A DNA stretch of 64,000 nucleotides from Azospirillum sp. TSA2s (GTDB lineage Bacteria; Pseudomonadota; Alphaproteobacteria; Azospirillales; Azospirillaceae): assembly GCF_004923315.1 (NCBI RefSeq), contig NZ_CP039649.1, positions 706,001 through 770,000 on the forward strand, read 5' to 3'. Of this stretch, positions 33,268 to 41,577 are shown one piece after another. How positions within the stretch are numbered: position 1 is the first letter of the stretch; every line of letters begins with the position of its first letter. The notes under the pieces were generated by a model. It saw only the letters and a list, made by a program, of their open reading frames with translations, searched no databases and was not told the origin of the DNA. The translations under genes were made by a program, and so were the position numbers.

Positions 33268-33504
33268 ATGCCTTTGCGTCAGGAGATGGAAACGGACCGC
33301 TTCGAGGCGACGGCCGAGGACGGCAGCACCCATGCCGTGGTCGAGACGACCAGTTTCATCCAGATGGTGACCTTCCGCGGCCCGGCCGGCTGGGTTCCGG
33401 AGAGCAAGAGCTATCGCCTCGACGGCGGCGAGCCGGTCGAGCCGACGCCGGACGGCGGCTTCCGCATCGCCGCGTCGGGCCTGTCGCTGCGGCGGATCGG
33501 CTGA
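33268..33504 (+). CDS. small hypothetical protein (78 aa)
   Basis: ATG 33268 follows GGGAG by seven bases. The protein starts MPLRQEMETDRFEATAEDGS and appears to be mostly beta-strand (VVETTSFIQMVTFRGPAGWV, SYRLDGGEPVEP, GGFRIAASGLSLRRIG). It has no signal peptide. I do not recognise the family. It lies between the beta-lactamase (divergent) and the ArsR gene. Confidence 0.65.
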   Translation: MPLRQEMETDRFEATAEDGSTHAVVETTSFIQMVTFRGPAGWVPESKSYRLDGGEPVEPTPDGGFRIAASGLSLRRIG

Positions 33505-33528
33505 GCCGCCATGCGGCCGACAAATCCC

Positions 33529-33571
33529 TTGAACCCACTCTGCCAGGGGTTATATTAGTTTACCCTAATTT
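33529..33571 (+). promoter_or_regulatory. promoter with overlapping ArsR-type operator 1
   Basis: TTGAAC (33529-33534) and TATATT (33551-33556) are spaced 16 bp. The operator ATATTAGTTTACCCTAATTT (33552-33571) overlaps the -10 and contains the inverted pair ATTAG/CTAAT. It matches operator 2 at 38670-38689 at 16 of 20 positions. Confidence 0.65.
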
Positions 33572-33602
33572 GCAGACTTCCGACGGCAGGATGGTCCAGG
33601 CG

Positions 33603-33956
33603 ATGTCCTCAACGCTGGGCGATACAGCACTCAATACCCCCGATTTCGAGGCTGCCGATTTCGAAGCGCGCGCCGCGGAGGCGGAAGGCTTCCTGCGCTC
33701 CATCGCCAGCCGCCATCGGCTGATGATCCTGTGCAGCCTTCTGGAGGGCGAGATGCAGGTGGGCGAACTGGTGCGCCGCCTCGGCCTGTCGCAATCCAAC
33801 CTGTCCCAGCATCTCGCCAAGCTGCGCGAGGAGGGTCTGGTCGCCACCCGCCGGCAGGGCACCGCGATCCATTACCGCATCGGCTCCGACCGGGTGCGGC
33901 CGATCCTGGGCGACCTCTACCACCTGTTCTGCGCGTCCGGCGATTCGGCAACGTAA
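33603..33956 (+). CDS. ArsR-family repressor, BigR/SqrR-like (copy 1)
   Basis: A winged-helix repressor (recognition helix LGLSQSNLSQHLAKLREEGL, wing LVATRRQGTAIHYRI). It has two Cys, C44 in MILCSLLEGE and C110 in LYHLFC. These match the paired Cys of BigR/SqrR repressors, which form a tetrasulfide bridge with reactive sulfur species. No other metal-binding ArsR motif (such as CxC) is present. The start at 33603 is preferred over ATG 33591; both are in frame. It is followed by gene-end repeats and the convergent RND gene. Confidence 0.85.
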   Translation: MSSTLGDTALNTPDFEAADFEARAAEAEGFLRSIASRHRLMILCSLLEGEMQVGELVRRLGLSQSNLSQHLAKLREEGLVATRRQGTAIHYRIGSDRVRPILGDLYHLFCASGDSAT

Positions 33957-34204
33957 GAGCCTCCCTCTCCCGCCCCGGGAGAGGGCATGGAGCCGACGGC
34001 CACAGGCCGGACGACTGCAACGCAGTCGTAGGCGGAATGCGGTCGCGAGACTTGCGAGCGACCTCGGGGCCCATGCGGAGCATGGGAAGGGTGAGGGGGA
34101 GTCCAAGAATCCCGAACCGCAGCGTACCTTGAATACCCCTCACCCTCCCCGCCTTCGGCGGGTCCCCTCCCTCTCCCGGGGCGGGAGAGGGCATTTATCT
34201 CCCC
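33957..34204. repeat. repeat-filled gap between convergent ArsR and RND genes
   Basis: No gene is present. CCCTCTCCCGCCCCGGGAGA (33963 onward) is repeated at 34169-34190, and GGGTGAGGGGG at 34090 pairs with CCCCTCACCCTCCC at 34136. The middle (33990-34080) reads as degenerate sequence with GCGAGACTTGCGAGCGACCTC. It is another variant of the gene-end palindrome seen at 47412. Confidence 0.7.
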
Positions 34205-37200
34205 TCACGTCCCCACCAACTCCCCCGCTGCCACAGTCTTCCCCTGCGGACTCTCCACCTCCTCCCCCCGCTGCGCCCGCTGCGGCGGCAGGGTGGGCGC
34301 GTCGCCGCGCAGCACGACGTATATCGCCGGGATCACCAGCACGGTCAGCAGCGTCGAGCTGAGCAGCCCGAACAGCAGCGAGATCGCCAGCCCCTGGAAG
34401 ATCGGGTCGGTCAGGATGAAGGCGGCGCCGATCATCGCGGCGACCGCCGTCAGCAGGATCGGCTTGAAGCGGATCGCCCCCGCCTCCAGCACCGCCTCGC
34501 GCACGCTCATCCCGCGCTCGCGCAGATGGCGGATGAAGTCGACCAGCAGGATGGAGTTGCGGACGATGATGCCGGCCAGCGCGATGAAGCCGATCATCGA
34601 GGTCGCGGTGAAGGCCGCCCCGAACAGCCAGTGGCCGAGAACGATGCCGATCAGCGTCAGCGGCACCGGCACCAGGATCACCAGCGGAAGCTTGAAGCTG
34701 CCGAACTGGCCGACCACCAGCAGATAGATGCCGAGGATCGCCACGCCGAAGGCCGCCCCCATGTCGCGGAAGGTGACGTAGGTGATCTCCCACTCGCCCT
34801 CCCACAGCAGCGCCGGCTTGCTCTGGTCCTCGGGCTGGCCGTGCAGCAGGATCTCCGGCTCCGCGCCCAGCCCGGCGGCCTTCCAGTCCACCGCCTTCAA
34901 GCGGTCCTGCACCGCCAGCATGCCGTAGATCGGTGCCTCGAACCGGCCGGCGAGGTCGGCCATCACCATCTCGGCATAGCGGCCGTTGCGGCGGAACAGC
35001 GGGTAGGAGGCCGGCTCCCGCGTCATGGTGACGAGGTCGCCCAGTTCCACCGTGCCGCGCGTGCCCGGCACCGGGGTGGCGAGGATGCGTTCGGACAGGA
35101 ACAGGCCGGATTTCGGCAGCTGCACCGCGATCTCGATCGGATTGCGCCCGGCGCCGCGATGGGAATAGCCGACCGGCACGCCGCCGACCAGCGCCTGCAG
35201 CGTGTCGTAGACCGCTTGTTCCTCGACGCCATGGAACTCCAGGCTTTCATGGTCGAGCGCGAAGCGCAGCCGCTCGCCGGGTGCACGCACGGTGTTGTCG
35301 ACGTCGACGATGAAATCGACGCTGCGGAAGGCGTCCTCGACGATGTGCGCCGCCTTCTGCCGCGTCGCCGCGTCGGGGCCATAGACCTCGACCAGCAGGG
35401 TGGAGAGCACCGGCGGGCCGGGCGGCACCTCGACCACCTTGACCGTCGTGCCGTCCGGCACCGCCACGGATTTCAGCCGGGCTCGGACGTCGAGCGCGAT
35501 CTCGTGGCTGCTGCGGCTGCGCTCGCCCTTCGGCGCGAGGTTCACCTGCAGATCGCCCTGCTCCGGCTGGTCGCGCAGGTAGTAATGCCGGACAAGGCCG
35601 TTGAAGTTGAAGGGAGAGGCGGTACCGCTGTAGGCCTGGACGCTCTCCAGCTCCGGCAGGTCGCCAATCGCCCGCGCCGCGGTCAGCAGCACGCGCTCGG
35701 TCTCCTCCGGCGAGGCGCCGCGCGGCAAATCGACGACGACCTGCAGTTCCGACTTGTTGTCGAAGGGCAGCAGCTTCACCGCCACGTCCTTGGTGTAGAA
35801 CAGCGTGGTCGAGGCCAGGGTCGCGACACCGACCACCAGCAGGAAGGTCCAGGCCCGCCGCTTGCTGCGGATCAGCGGCCGCGCCACCGCCAGATACATC
35901 CGCCCCAGCGCACCGCCACCCTCATGGCCGCCACCATGTCCTGACTCATGTCCGGCAGCCGGCGTCTCGCCGGGCCGCAGCTTCACCATCAGCCAGGGCG
36001 TCAGCACCATGGCGACGAAGAAGCTGAACACCATCGCCGCCGAGGCGTTGGCCGGGATCGGGCTCATGTACGGCCCCATCAGGCCGGACACGAACATCAT
36101 CGGCAGCAGGGCGGCGATGACGGTCAGGGTGGCGACGATGGTCGGGTTGCCGACCTCGGCCACCGCCTCGATGGCGGCCTGCACCTTGGACCGGCCGTCC
36201 TTCATCGCCCAATGACGATCGATATTCTCGACCACGACGATGGCGTCGTCCACCAGGATGCCGATGGAAAAGATCAGGGCGAACAAACTGACCCGGTTGA
36301 TGGTGTAGCCCATCAGCCAGGACGCGAACATGGTCAGCAGGATCGTGGTCGGGATGACGATCAGCGTCACGATGCCCTCGCGCCAGCCGATGGCCAGCAC
36401 GATCAGCGCGACGATGGTAACGGTGGCGAGCGCCAGATGGAACAGCAGCTCGTTCACCTTCTCGTTGGCGGTCTCGCCGTAATTGCGGGTGACGGTCAGC
36501 GTCAGGCCCTTCGGCAGCGACTCCTGTTCGATGGCGTGGACGCGCTCCAGCACGCGCTCGGCGATGGTGACGGCGTTGGCGCCGGCCCGCTTGGCGATGG
36601 CCAGCGTGACGGCCGGGGTGCGCACCAGCCCGCCCTTGCCGTCCGGCGTCATCGTCCAGGCCATGCTGTCGTCGGGCCGCGAGCCGACGACGATGTCGGC
36701 CACGTCCTTGACATAGACCGGGCGTCCGTCGCGGGTGGTCACCAGCAGCAGGCCGATGTCGGCGGTGCCCTGCAGGGTCTGTCCCGCCACCACCGGCAGG
36801 CTGCCGCCCTGCGCCCGCACCGATCCGACGATGAAGGACCGGTTGGCGTTCTTCACCTTGTCGACCAGCTGGTTCAGCGTCACCCCGAACAGCGCCAGCT
36901 TTTCCGGGTCGGGCTCCACCCGGATCTGGTCGGGCCGGCCGCCGACGATGTAGCTCTTGCCGACATCCTCGACCTGGACCAGCTGGGCCAGCAGTTCGTC
37001 GGCGACGCCGTGCAGCGCGGTGTCGGTCCAGCGCCCCGCCTCCTCCGGCTTGGGCGCCAGCGTCAGGGTCAGGATCGCCACGTCGTTGATGCCGCGCCCG
37101 ACGATCAATGGTTCCGGAATGCCGAGCGGGATGCGGTTCATGTTGGCGCGCACCTTCTCGTGCACGCGCAGGATGGCGTCGTCGGACGAGGTGCCGACCA

Positions 37201-37501
37201 GGAAGCGGGCGGTCACCACCACCCGGTCGTCCATGGTCTGGCTATAGGTGTGCTCGACCCCGTCGATGCCCTTGACGATCTCCTCCAGCGGCTTGGTCAC
37301 CAGCTCGACCGCGTCGTCGGCCTTCAGCCCATCGGCGCGGACCAGGATGTCCACCATCGGCACGCTGATCTGCGGTTCCTCCTCGCGCGGCAGCGACATC
37401 AGGGCGACGGCGCCGACCACCAGCGAGGCCAGCAGCAGCAGGGGGGTCAGGGGCGAGCGGATGAAGGTCCGCGTCAATACCCCGGAAATGCCGAGCTTCA
37501 T
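34205..37501 (-). CDS. RND efflux permease, AcrB-like (1098 aa)
   Basis: A proton-driven inner-membrane pump of the resistance-nodulation-division class. It has one N-terminal helix (PLTPLLLLASLVVGAVALMS), a large periplasmic loop, a block of helices (LALATVTIVALIVLAIGWRE; FALIFSIGILVDDAIVVVEN with its conserved Asp pair in helix 4), a second periplasmic loop and a C-terminal helix block. The ATG at 37501 overlaps the TGA stop of the adaptor gene by one base, with GGAGG upstream, so the two are coupled. No outer-membrane channel is present. The substrate is unknown, but the divergent ArsR/SQR genes suggest a link to sulfur or biofilm stress. Confidence 0.93.
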   Translation of the reverse strand: MKLGISGVLTRTFIRSPLTPLLLLASLVVGAVALMSLPREEEPQISVPMVDILVRADGLKADDAVELVTKPLEEIVKGIDGVEHTYSQTMDDRVVVTARFLVGTSSDDAILRVHEKVRANMNRIPLGIPEPLIVGRGINDVAILTLTLAPKPEEAGRWTDTALHGVADELLAQLVQVEDVGKSYIVGGRPDQIRVEPDPEKLALFGVTLNQLVDKVKNANRSFIVGSVRAQGGSLPVVAGQTLQGTADIGLLLVTTRDGRPVYVKDVADIVVGSRPDDSMAWTMTPDGKGGLVRTPAVTLAIAKRAGANAVTIAERVLERVHAIEQESLPKGLTLTVTRNYGETANEKVNELLFHLALATVTIVALIVLAIGWREGIVTLIVIPTTILLTMFASWLMGYTINRVSLFALIFSIGILVDDAIVVVENIDRHWAMKDGRSKVQAAIEAVAEVGNPTIVATLTVIAALLPMMFVSGLMGPYMSPIPANASAAMVFSFFVAMVLTPWLMVKLRPGETPAAGHESGHGGGHEGGGALGRMYLAVARPLIRSKRRAWTFLLVVGVATLASTTLFYTKDVAVKLLPFDNKSELQVVVDLPRGASPEETERVLLTAARAIGDLPELESVQAYSGTASPFNFNGLVRHYYLRDQPEQGDLQVNLAPKGERSRSSHEIALDVRARLKSVAVPDGTTVKVVEVPPGPPVLSTLLVEVYGPDAATRQKAAHIVEDAFRSVDFIVDVDNTVRAPGERLRFALDHESLEFHGVEEQAVYDTLQALVGGVPVGYSHRGAGRNPIEIAVQLPKSGLFLSERILATPVPGTRGTVELGDLVTMTREPASYPLFRRNGRYAEMVMADLAGRFEAPIYGMLAVQDRLKAVDWKAAGLGAEPEILLHGQPEDQSKPALLWEGEWEITYVTFRDMGAAFGVAILGIYLLVVGQFGSFKLPLVILVPVPLTLIGIVLGHWLFGAAFTATSMIGFIALAGIIVRNSILLVDFIRHLRERGMSVREAVLEAGAIRFKPILLTAVAAMIGAAFILTDPIFQGLAISLLFGLLSSTLLTVLVIPAIYVVLRGDAPTLPPQRAQRGEEVESPQGKTVAAGELVGT

Positions 37502-38610
37502 CACACGCCCTCCGGCCGGACGATCACGTCGCCCGGATTCAATCCCGACAGCACCTCGATCCCGCCGGGCTGGCCGTCCAGCGCGGGAATCGGTCCGCCG
37601 ACCTGAACCGGCGTTTCGCTGCCGTCGGCCAGCCGCAGGAAATCGGTGCCGAAGCGGCGGACGATCCAGTCCGGCGGCACCACGATGGCTTGCCGTGTGC
37701 CGGTCGCCACATAGACGCGCACCCGCTCGCCGACGAAGAAGTCGCCCAGCCCGGTGACGGTGGCGTCGGCGACCACCTGCCCGCCCGACAGCTCCGGATA
37801 CACCTGCCGCACGGTGCCGCGCTTCAACGCGGTTTCACCGGCTGGGGCCATATCACCGGCTTGTGGCGTGGCCGGCGCCAGCCCGCGGTTGCCGACCAGC
37901 ACCGGGTCGCCCTCATGCATGAAGCGGGCATGGCGCTCCGGCAGATGCAGGCGCAGCACATAGGTTTCCGTGGCGATGCTCGCCACCGTCTCGCCGGGGA
38001 CCACCACCGCGCCGTCGATCACCTTGACCTGCAGGATGCGGCCGTTGGCCGGGGCCAGCACCTCGCCCTCGCGCAGCTGCTGCTCGACCACCGCCCGCTC
38101 CGCCTTCATGGCGGCGATCTGGGCGCGGGCGACGTCCACCGCCGACTGCGCGTCGTCCAGCCGCTGCTGCGTGCCCGTCCCGCTCGCGCGCAGGCGCTGT
38201 GCCCGGTCCAGCTCCAGTTCGGCCTGATGCTGCTGCGCCTGCAAAGCCTGGATGCGGGCGTCCAGCGAGACGATCTGCAACGGCAGCTTCGGGTCGCGGA
38301 CGGTGGCGAGCAGCTGGCCGGTGGTGACCTTGTCCCCTTCCTTCACCTTCAGCTCGGCGATGGTGCCGCCGATGCGGGTGCGGGCCAGCGTCTCGTGGAC
38401 GCTTTCCACCGTGGCGTAGACGGCCTTAAGATCCTCCACCGGGCGGGGCTGGATGGTGATGCTGGCAGGTAGCTCCGACTTCACCGCCGCCTTCACCTCC
38501 GCCTGCGAGGCCGTCTGCTGGGCGCGCCCCCCCGGCGGGAAGCCGGCGACGCACAGCAGGGCCAGGGCGAGGGGGGCGGCCAGATTGGCTGGAGAGGATC
38601 GACGGGACAT
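37501..38610 (-). CDS. RND periplasmic adaptor (membrane fusion protein)
   Basis: The protein has a signal peptide (LAAPLALALLCVAGFPPGGR, cut near AQQ), a first lipoyl half (LARTRIGGTIAELKVKEGDK), a coiled-coil hairpin (residues about 105-175, QALQAQQHQAELELDRAQRL), a second lipoyl half (VLAPANGRILQVKVIDGAVV), and beta-barrel/membrane-proximal parts to LSGLNPGDVIVRPEGV. Length is 369 residues. It precedes and is translationally coupled to the RND permease. Its promoter faces the ArsR2 promoter with the shared operator at 38670. Confidence 0.92.
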   Translation of the reverse strand: MSRRSSPANLAAPLALALLCVAGFPPGGRAQQTASQAEVKAAVKSELPASITIQPRPVEDLKAVYATVESVHETLARTRIGGTIAELKVKEGDKVTTGQLLATVRDPKLPLQIVSLDARIQALQAQQHQAELELDRAQRLRASGTGTQQRLDDAQSAVDVARAQIAAMKAERAVVEQQLREGEVLAPANGRILQVKVIDGAVVVPGETVASIATETYVLRLHLPERHARFMHEGDPVLVGNRGLAPATPQAGDMAPAGETALKRGTVRQVYPELSGGQVVADATVTGLGDFFVGERVRVYVATGTRQAIVVPPDWIVRRFGTDFLRLADGSETPVQVGGPIPALDGQPGGIEVLSGLNPGDVIVRPEGV

Positions 38611-38660
38611 TGGGCCACCTCGAACGGCAGGAACGGACGGATAGGTGCGGCGGACGCCTG

Positions 38661-38696
38661 TTGACCTTTATTTTAGAATACTCTAATTTAGTGTCA
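38661..38696 (+). promoter_or_regulatory. promoter with ArsR-type operator 2, leaderless start
   Basis: TTGACC (38661-38666), 17-bp spacer and TAATTT (38684-38689) make a good sigma70-like promoter. Operator ATTTTAGAATACTCTAATTT (38670-38689), with the perfect dyad TTAGA/TCTAA, fills the spacer and the -10. The expected transcription start (about 7 bases after the -10) falls at or next to the ATG at 38697, with no Shine-Dalgarno sequence. The region is shared with the divergent adaptor/RND operon. Confidence 0.75.
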
Positions 38697-39044
38697 ATGA
38701 ATGATTCGGATGGCCGCCATATCCGCTCCGCGGCGCGCCTGCTGAAGGCGATCGCCAACGAACGGCGCCTTTCCATCCTCTGCCATCTGGCGCACGGGGA
38801 GATGTGCGTCGGCGCGCTCGTGGCCGCCATCGGACTCAGCCAATCGGCCCTGTCGCAGCATCTGGCCCGGCTGCGCGCCGACGGCCTCGTCCGCACCCGG
38901 CGCGTTGGGCATTCGATCGTCTATGCGCTGGCCAGCACCGAGGCCGCCGCGGTGATCGAGGTGCTGCAGGGCCTCTACTGCGACGGACCGCCGCCGGACC
39001 ATTCGTCGGCACTCCCCTCTTCCCCACCGGAGACACGGACATGA
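38697..39044 (+). CDS. ArsR-family repressor, BigR/SqrR-like (copy 2)
   Basis: A winged-helix repressor (IGLSQSALSQHLARLRADGL, wing VRTRRVGHSIVYAL). Cys residues C29 (SILCHLAHGE) and C95 (LQGLYC) fall where BigR/SqrR sensors have their persulfide-reactive pair; a third, C37, is extra. The start ATG 38697 has no ribosome binding site and coincides with the predicted transcription start. Its stop overlaps the DUF2892 start in ATGA. It probably represses its own operon and the divergent adaptor/RND operon. Confidence 0.88.
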   Translation: MNDSDGRHIRSAARLLKAIANERRLSILCHLAHGEMCVGALVAAIGLSQSALSQHLARLRADGLVRTRRVGHSIVYALASTEAAAVIEVLQGLYCDGPPPDHSSALPSSPPETRT

Positions 39045-39244
39045 GCATCGATCGTATCGTGATGGCCTTCGCCGGGACCATGATCCTGGTCAGTCTGGCG
39101 CTGTCGCAACTGCACAGCCCGCAGTGGCTCTGGCTGACCGCCTTCGTCGGCGCCAACCTGCTGCAGGCCTCCTTCACCGGCTTCTGCCCGCTGGCGATGA
39201 TCCTGAAGCGGCTGGGCGCGCGTTCCGGCGTCGCCTTCTCCTGA
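39041..39244 (+). CDS. DUF2892/YgaP-type membrane protein (67 aa)
   Basis: Two short hydrophobic helices (IVMAFAGTMILVSLALSQL and LWLTAFVGANLLQASFTGFC) followed by PLAMILKRLGARSGVAFS. This is the membrane domain found at the end of YgaP rhodaneses and as a stand-alone DUF2892 protein in BigR/SqrR operons. A conserved Cys lies in TGFCPLAMIL. It overlaps the ArsR2 stop by four bases, so the two genes are coupled. Confidence 0.9.
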   Translation: MSIDRIVMAFAGTMILVSLALSQLHSPQWLWLTAFVGANLLQASFTGFCPLAMILKRLGARSGVAFS

Positions 39245-39340
39245 GGGAGCGGCGGCGCACATCTTCCACAAACGCAAGGCCCGCCGGTCGATCCGTCGAG
39301 ATGACCGAGAAGAAGGCCTGCCTTAGGAGAGGAAACAGCA

Positions 39341-40630
39341 ATGGCGCATATCGTCGTCCTGGGGGCGGGCATCGGGGGCATCCCGATGGCCTACGAAATG
39401 AAGGAACTGGCACGGCCGGAGGATCGGATCACCGTCGTGTCGAACAGCAACAGCTTCCAGTTCGTGCCGTCCAACCCCTGGGTGGCCGTGGGCTGGCGCA
39501 AGCGGGAGGACATCACCGTCCCGCTTGCCGAACCCTTCGCCCGCAAGGGCATCGCCTTCACGCCCGTAGGCTGCCGTCGGGTGCGGCCGGAGGAGAACAG
39601 GCTGGAGCTGAACGACGGCACCAGCCTCGACTACGACCAGCTGGTGATCGCCACCGGCCCCGAACTGGCCTTCGACGAGATCGAGGGTTTCGGTCCGCAG
39701 GCCAACACCATCTCCATCTGCCATGTCGACCATGCGGTGGAGGCGGCGGAGCGCTGGGAGGCCTTCTGCCGCGACCCCGGCCCGCTGGTGATCGGCGCGG
39801 TGCAGGGCGCCTCCTGCTTCGGCCCGGCCTATGAGTTCGCGATGATCGCCGACGCCGACCTGCGGCGCCGGAAGATCCGCCACAAGGTCCCCATCACCTT
39901 CATTTCGTCGGAACCCTATGTCGGCCATCTCGGGCTGGGCGGCGTCGGCGACACCAAGGGGCTGCTGGAATCGGCGCTGCGCGAGCGTCACATCAAGTGG
40001 ATCGTCAACGCCCGCACCGACCGCTTCACCCCCGACGCCGTGCATGTCACGGAGATGGACGAGAACGGCCGGGAGAAGACGGCGCATGTGGTCGAAAGCC
40101 GCCTGACCATGATGCTGCCGGCCTTCCGCGGCATCGCCGCCCTGCGCGGTGCGGAGGGGCTGGTCAACCCGCGCGGCTTCGTCCTGGCCGACAAGCACCA
40201 GCGCAATCCGACCCACCGCAACGTCTTCGGCGTCGGCGTCTGCATCGCCATCCCGCCGGTGGAAAAGACGCCGGTGCCGGTCGGCGTGCCGAAGACCGGC
40301 TATATGATCGAAACTATGGTCACCGCCGCCGCCCGCAACATCCGCTCGCTTCTCGACGGCAAGGAGCCGGTGGAGGAAGGGACCTGGAGCGCGCTGTGCC
40401 TCGCCGATTTCGGCGACAGCGGCGTCGCCTTCGTCGCCATGCCGCAAATCCCGCCGCGCAACGTCAACTGGTCGTCGCACGGGCGCTGGGTCCATTTCGC
40501 CAAGATCGGGTTCGAGCGCTATTTCCTGCGCAAGGTCCGCAAGGGCATCAGCGAACCGGTGTACGAGCGCTATGTGCTGAAGCTGCTCGGCGTGAAGCGG
40601 GTGCAGGAGCCGGCGACCAGCGACGTGTGA
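39341..40630 (+). CDS. sulfide:quinone oxidoreductase-like flavoprotein
   Basis: A FAD-dependent enzyme of the SQR family that passes electrons from sulfide to quinone. The FAD-binding glycine motif GAGIGGIPMAYEM is at the N-terminus, and YDQLVIATGPEL is a second typical segment. Cys residues C159 (VQGASCFGPAYE) and C301 (GVCIAIPPVEKTPVPVGVPK) are placed like the redox Cys pair of SQR. A C-terminal amphipathic helical region (residues about 385-425) could bind the membrane. AGGAGAGG precedes the ATG. It is in the ArsR2-DUF2892 operon. Confidence 0.88.
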   Translation: MAHIVVLGAGIGGIPMAYEMKELARPEDRITVVSNSNSFQFVPSNPWVAVGWRKREDITVPLAEPFARKGIAFTPVGCRRVRPEENRLELNDGTSLDYDQLVIATGPELAFDEIEGFGPQANTISICHVDHAVEAAERWEAFCRDPGPLVIGAVQGASCFGPAYEFAMIADADLRRRKIRHKVPITFISSEPYVGHLGLGGVGDTKGLLESALRERHIKWIVNARTDRFTPDAVHVTEMDENGREKTAHVVESRLTMMLPAFRGIAALRGAEGLVNPRGFVLADKHQRNPTHRNVFGVGVCIAIPPVEKTPVPVGVPKTGYMIETMVTAAARNIRSLLDGKEPVEEGTWSALCLADFGDSGVAFVAMPQIPPRNVNWSSHGRWVHFAKIGFERYFLRKVRKGISEPVYERYVLKLLGVKRVQEPATSDV

Positions 40631-40687
40631 GGCGGAGGGGAGGTGGGCGCGGTTTCCACTGGCGCGGCCGGGCCGGTTGAGGCCATG

Positions 40688-40737
40688 CTCCCTGAAATGC
40701 CGGACACCGGTCGATCCGGTGTCCGCAAATCAGGGAG
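40688..40737 (+). promoter_or_regulatory. long hairpin covering the GST ribosome binding site
   Basis: Inner arms CGGACACCGG (40701-40710) and CCGGTGTCCG (40716-40725) are perfect complements around TCGAT. Outer arms CTCCCTGA (40688-40695) and TCAGGGAG (40730-40737) are also perfect. The 3' outer arm contains the AGGGAG ribosome binding site of the GTG start at 40748. No T-run follows, so it is probably not a terminator. Confidence 0.75.
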
Positions 40738-40747
40738 ACAGAGCAAC

Positions 40748-41371
40748 GTGACCGCGCCTTTCATCCTCTACGGCAACATGAATTCCCAGCCCGCGACCCG
40801 CATCGCGCTGTTCTTCCGGCTGGGCGGCATTCCCTTCCAGTACCGCCATGTCGACCTGCGCAACGGCCAGCAGAAGACGCCCGAGTATCAGGCGATCAAC
40901 CGCTTCGGCCGGGTGCCGACGCTGGTGCATGGCGACCATTCGATTTCCGAATCCAGCGTGATCCTGACCTATCTGGCCGAGCAGACCGGCCAGTTCGGCG
41001 GCCGCGATCAGGCCGAGAAGCTGCGGCTTGCCGAATGGCTGAGCTGGCTGGCCGACGTGCTGCTGCCGGTCCAGCGTGCCCGCGCCGTGCGCAAGTTCAA
41101 CGGCGACGCCAACGCCCTGCCCTGGATCGACGCCTCGGCGGCCAGCGGCCTGAAGCTGTTCGACCAGCATCTGGCCGGCCGCGGCTTCATCGAGGGCGAC
41201 CGGCTGACCATCGCCGACATCTTCGCCTTCCCCTGGATCGACCTGCTGACCGAATCCGGGATCGACGCCAAGGACTATCCCAACGTCCAGGCCTGGGCCG
41301 ACCGCCTCCGCGCCCAGCCGGGCTACAAGCCGCAGTACGAGCTGATGCCGCAGGCGGACGCGGAGTGCTGA
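40748..41371 (+). CDS. glutathione S-transferase family protein
   Basis: An N-terminal thioredoxin-like domain (TAPFILYGNMNSQPATRIAL; the Ser in NSQPATR is a candidate catalytic residue; FGRVPTLVHGDHSISESSVI is the glutathione-binding loop with cis-Pro) is followed by an all-helical C-terminal domain (ERLTIADIF-like segment DRLTIADIFAFPWIDLL). 207 residues from a GTG start at 40748; upstream ATGs are out of character for the fold. It lies downstream of the SQR gene. Translation may be limited by the hairpin over its ribosome binding site. Confidence 0.9.
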   Translation: MTAPFILYGNMNSQPATRIALFFRLGGIPFQYRHVDLRNGQQKTPEYQAINRFGRVPTLVHGDHSISESSVILTYLAEQTGQFGGRDQAEKLRLAEWLSWLADVLLPVQRARAVRKFNGDANALPWIDASAASGLKLFDQHLAGRGFIEGDRLTIADIFAFPWIDLLTESGIDAKDYPNVQAWADRLRAQPGYKPQYELMPQADAEC

Positions 41372-41394
41372 GGGCGGTATTCTTGCGAAGTTAG

Positions 41395-41573
41395 ACCCCC
41401 ACCTATCCTCCCCCGCTGGGCGGGGGAGGGACTGCCGCCACTCTCCCGAACAAGCGCTTGTCCCCTCCCCCGCCCAGCTCTCGCACAAAGCTCCGCTTTG
41501 TGCTGACGCGACAGGCGGACCGAAGGTCCGCTGAGAGCGGGGGAGGGTTAGGGTGGGGGTCTAACTTCACCAC
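41395..41573. repeat. gene-end palindromic repeat, copy 3 with inserted segment
   Basis: AGACCCCCACCTATCCTCCC at the left pairs with GGGAGGGTTAGGGTGGGGGT at the right. Compared with the 23550 copy, about 60 extra bases (41478-41538, AGCTCTCGCACAAAGCTCCG...CTGAGAGC) interrupt the second half. The extra bases themselves start and end with complementary GCTCTC / GAGAGC. Confidence 0.85.
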
Positions 41574-41577
41574 CCAC

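Noticed and set aside
40688..40737. Terminator of the SQR operon
   Set aside because: No T-run follows the stem and its 3' arm is the ribosome binding site of the next gene; an anti-Shine-Dalgarno role fits better, though attenuation is not excluded.
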